In this document: positions 41,812 to 41,854 of the stretch, piece by piece
Position numbering within the stretch: position 1 is the stretch's first letter
How the letters are laid out: each line of letters begins with the position of its first letter
Origin: an uncultured Prevotellaceae bacterium
GTDB taxonomy: Bacteria > Bacteroidota > Bacteroidia > Bacteroidales > Bacteroidaceae
Assembly (NCBI GenBank): GCA_902797505.1
Contig: CADBSW010000083.1
Coordinates: 1 to 41,854 of the forward strand
Length of the DNA: 41,854 bases
Direction: 5' to 3'
Made by a program: the position numbers and the translations under genes
The notes under the pieces: generated by a model
Database searches by the model: none
What the model saw: only the letters and a program-made list of their open reading frames with translations
Told to the model about the DNA's origin: nothing

Positions 41812-41854
41812 ATGAAAGAAAAGAAAGATTTGTATCGTTCCTCGTTGAACAGGA
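41812..41854 (+). CDS. Possible start of a gene cut by the right edge
   Basis: An ATG at 41812 opens a frame of 14 codons to the window end, beginning MKEKKDLYRSSLNR. It has a basic N-terminus and follows a 198-bp gap from the divergent truA, a plausible position for a new gene. There is too little sequence to name it, and no clear promoter box was found. Confidence 0.3.
   Translation, partial: MKEKKDLYRSSLNR

Overview
The window looks like a chromosomal segment from a Bacteroidales bacterium, most probably Prevotella-like. Evidence for this: Bacteroidota-type promoters (TTTG, about 19 bp, then TAnnTTTG) before several genes; a fused nuoCD gene in a nuo cluster that begins at nuoA without nuoE, nuoF or nuoG; a BspA-type leucine-rich-repeat secreted protein; and short intergenic tandem repeats of a kind I recall from Prevotella genomes. 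I see no tRNA, rRNA, CRISPR array, transposase or phage gene. The assignment rests on sequence features and memory of families, not on a search.

Layout. (1) 1-6897, minus strand: respiratory complex I operon nuoA-B-CD-H-I-J-K-L, with nuoL cut by the left edge. (2) 7067-11857: a secreted LRR protein, a terminator and palindrome-rich spacer, a CDF metal exporter, a secreted esterase, and an N-acetylglucosamine-kinase-like BadF/BadG ATPase. (3) 11954-17349, plus: an envelope operon with an MscS-type channel, kdsA, kdsD and a secreted phospholipase-D/cardiolipin-synthase-like protein. (4) 17333-21815, minus: a thioredoxin-like protein, a YdfG-like reductase, an orphan substrate-binding lipoprotein and a large TPR protein. 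(5) 21943-25962: a lipase-like lipoprotein, a SprT-like metalloprotein, a HAD phosphatase and mltG. (6) 26001-29570: glnS, a TPR protein and a DedA membrane protein. (7) 29617-35440, plus: a tight five-gene catabolic set encoding a DapA-superfamily aldolase, a sodium:solute symporter, an iron-type alcohol dehydrogenase, a PdxA2-type dehydrogenase and a four-carbon acid-sugar (DUF1537) kinase. (8) 35458-41613, minus: fucP, fucI, manC, dapA and truA. (9) A repeat-bearing right edge with a possible start of another gene.

How the genes work together. The nuo genes build a proton-pumping quinone reductase without the NADH-input module. The kdsA/kdsD pair makes the Kdo precursor of lipid A, next to other envelope genes. 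The most interesting block is region 7. The kinase and PdxA2-type enzyme together are the known D-threonate-to-DHAP route, but here they sit with a pyruvate-type aldolase, an alcohol dehydrogenase and a dedicated symporter, and they converge on fucI/fucP, which have no neighbouring fucK or fucA. The substrate of the whole set cannot be read from sequence; I treat it as a candidate undescribed sugar-acid pathway.

Intergenic repeats recur: two 9-bp-unit arrays, two related 22-bp-type arrays, a nested palindrome and several hairpins, mostly placed just after gene ends.
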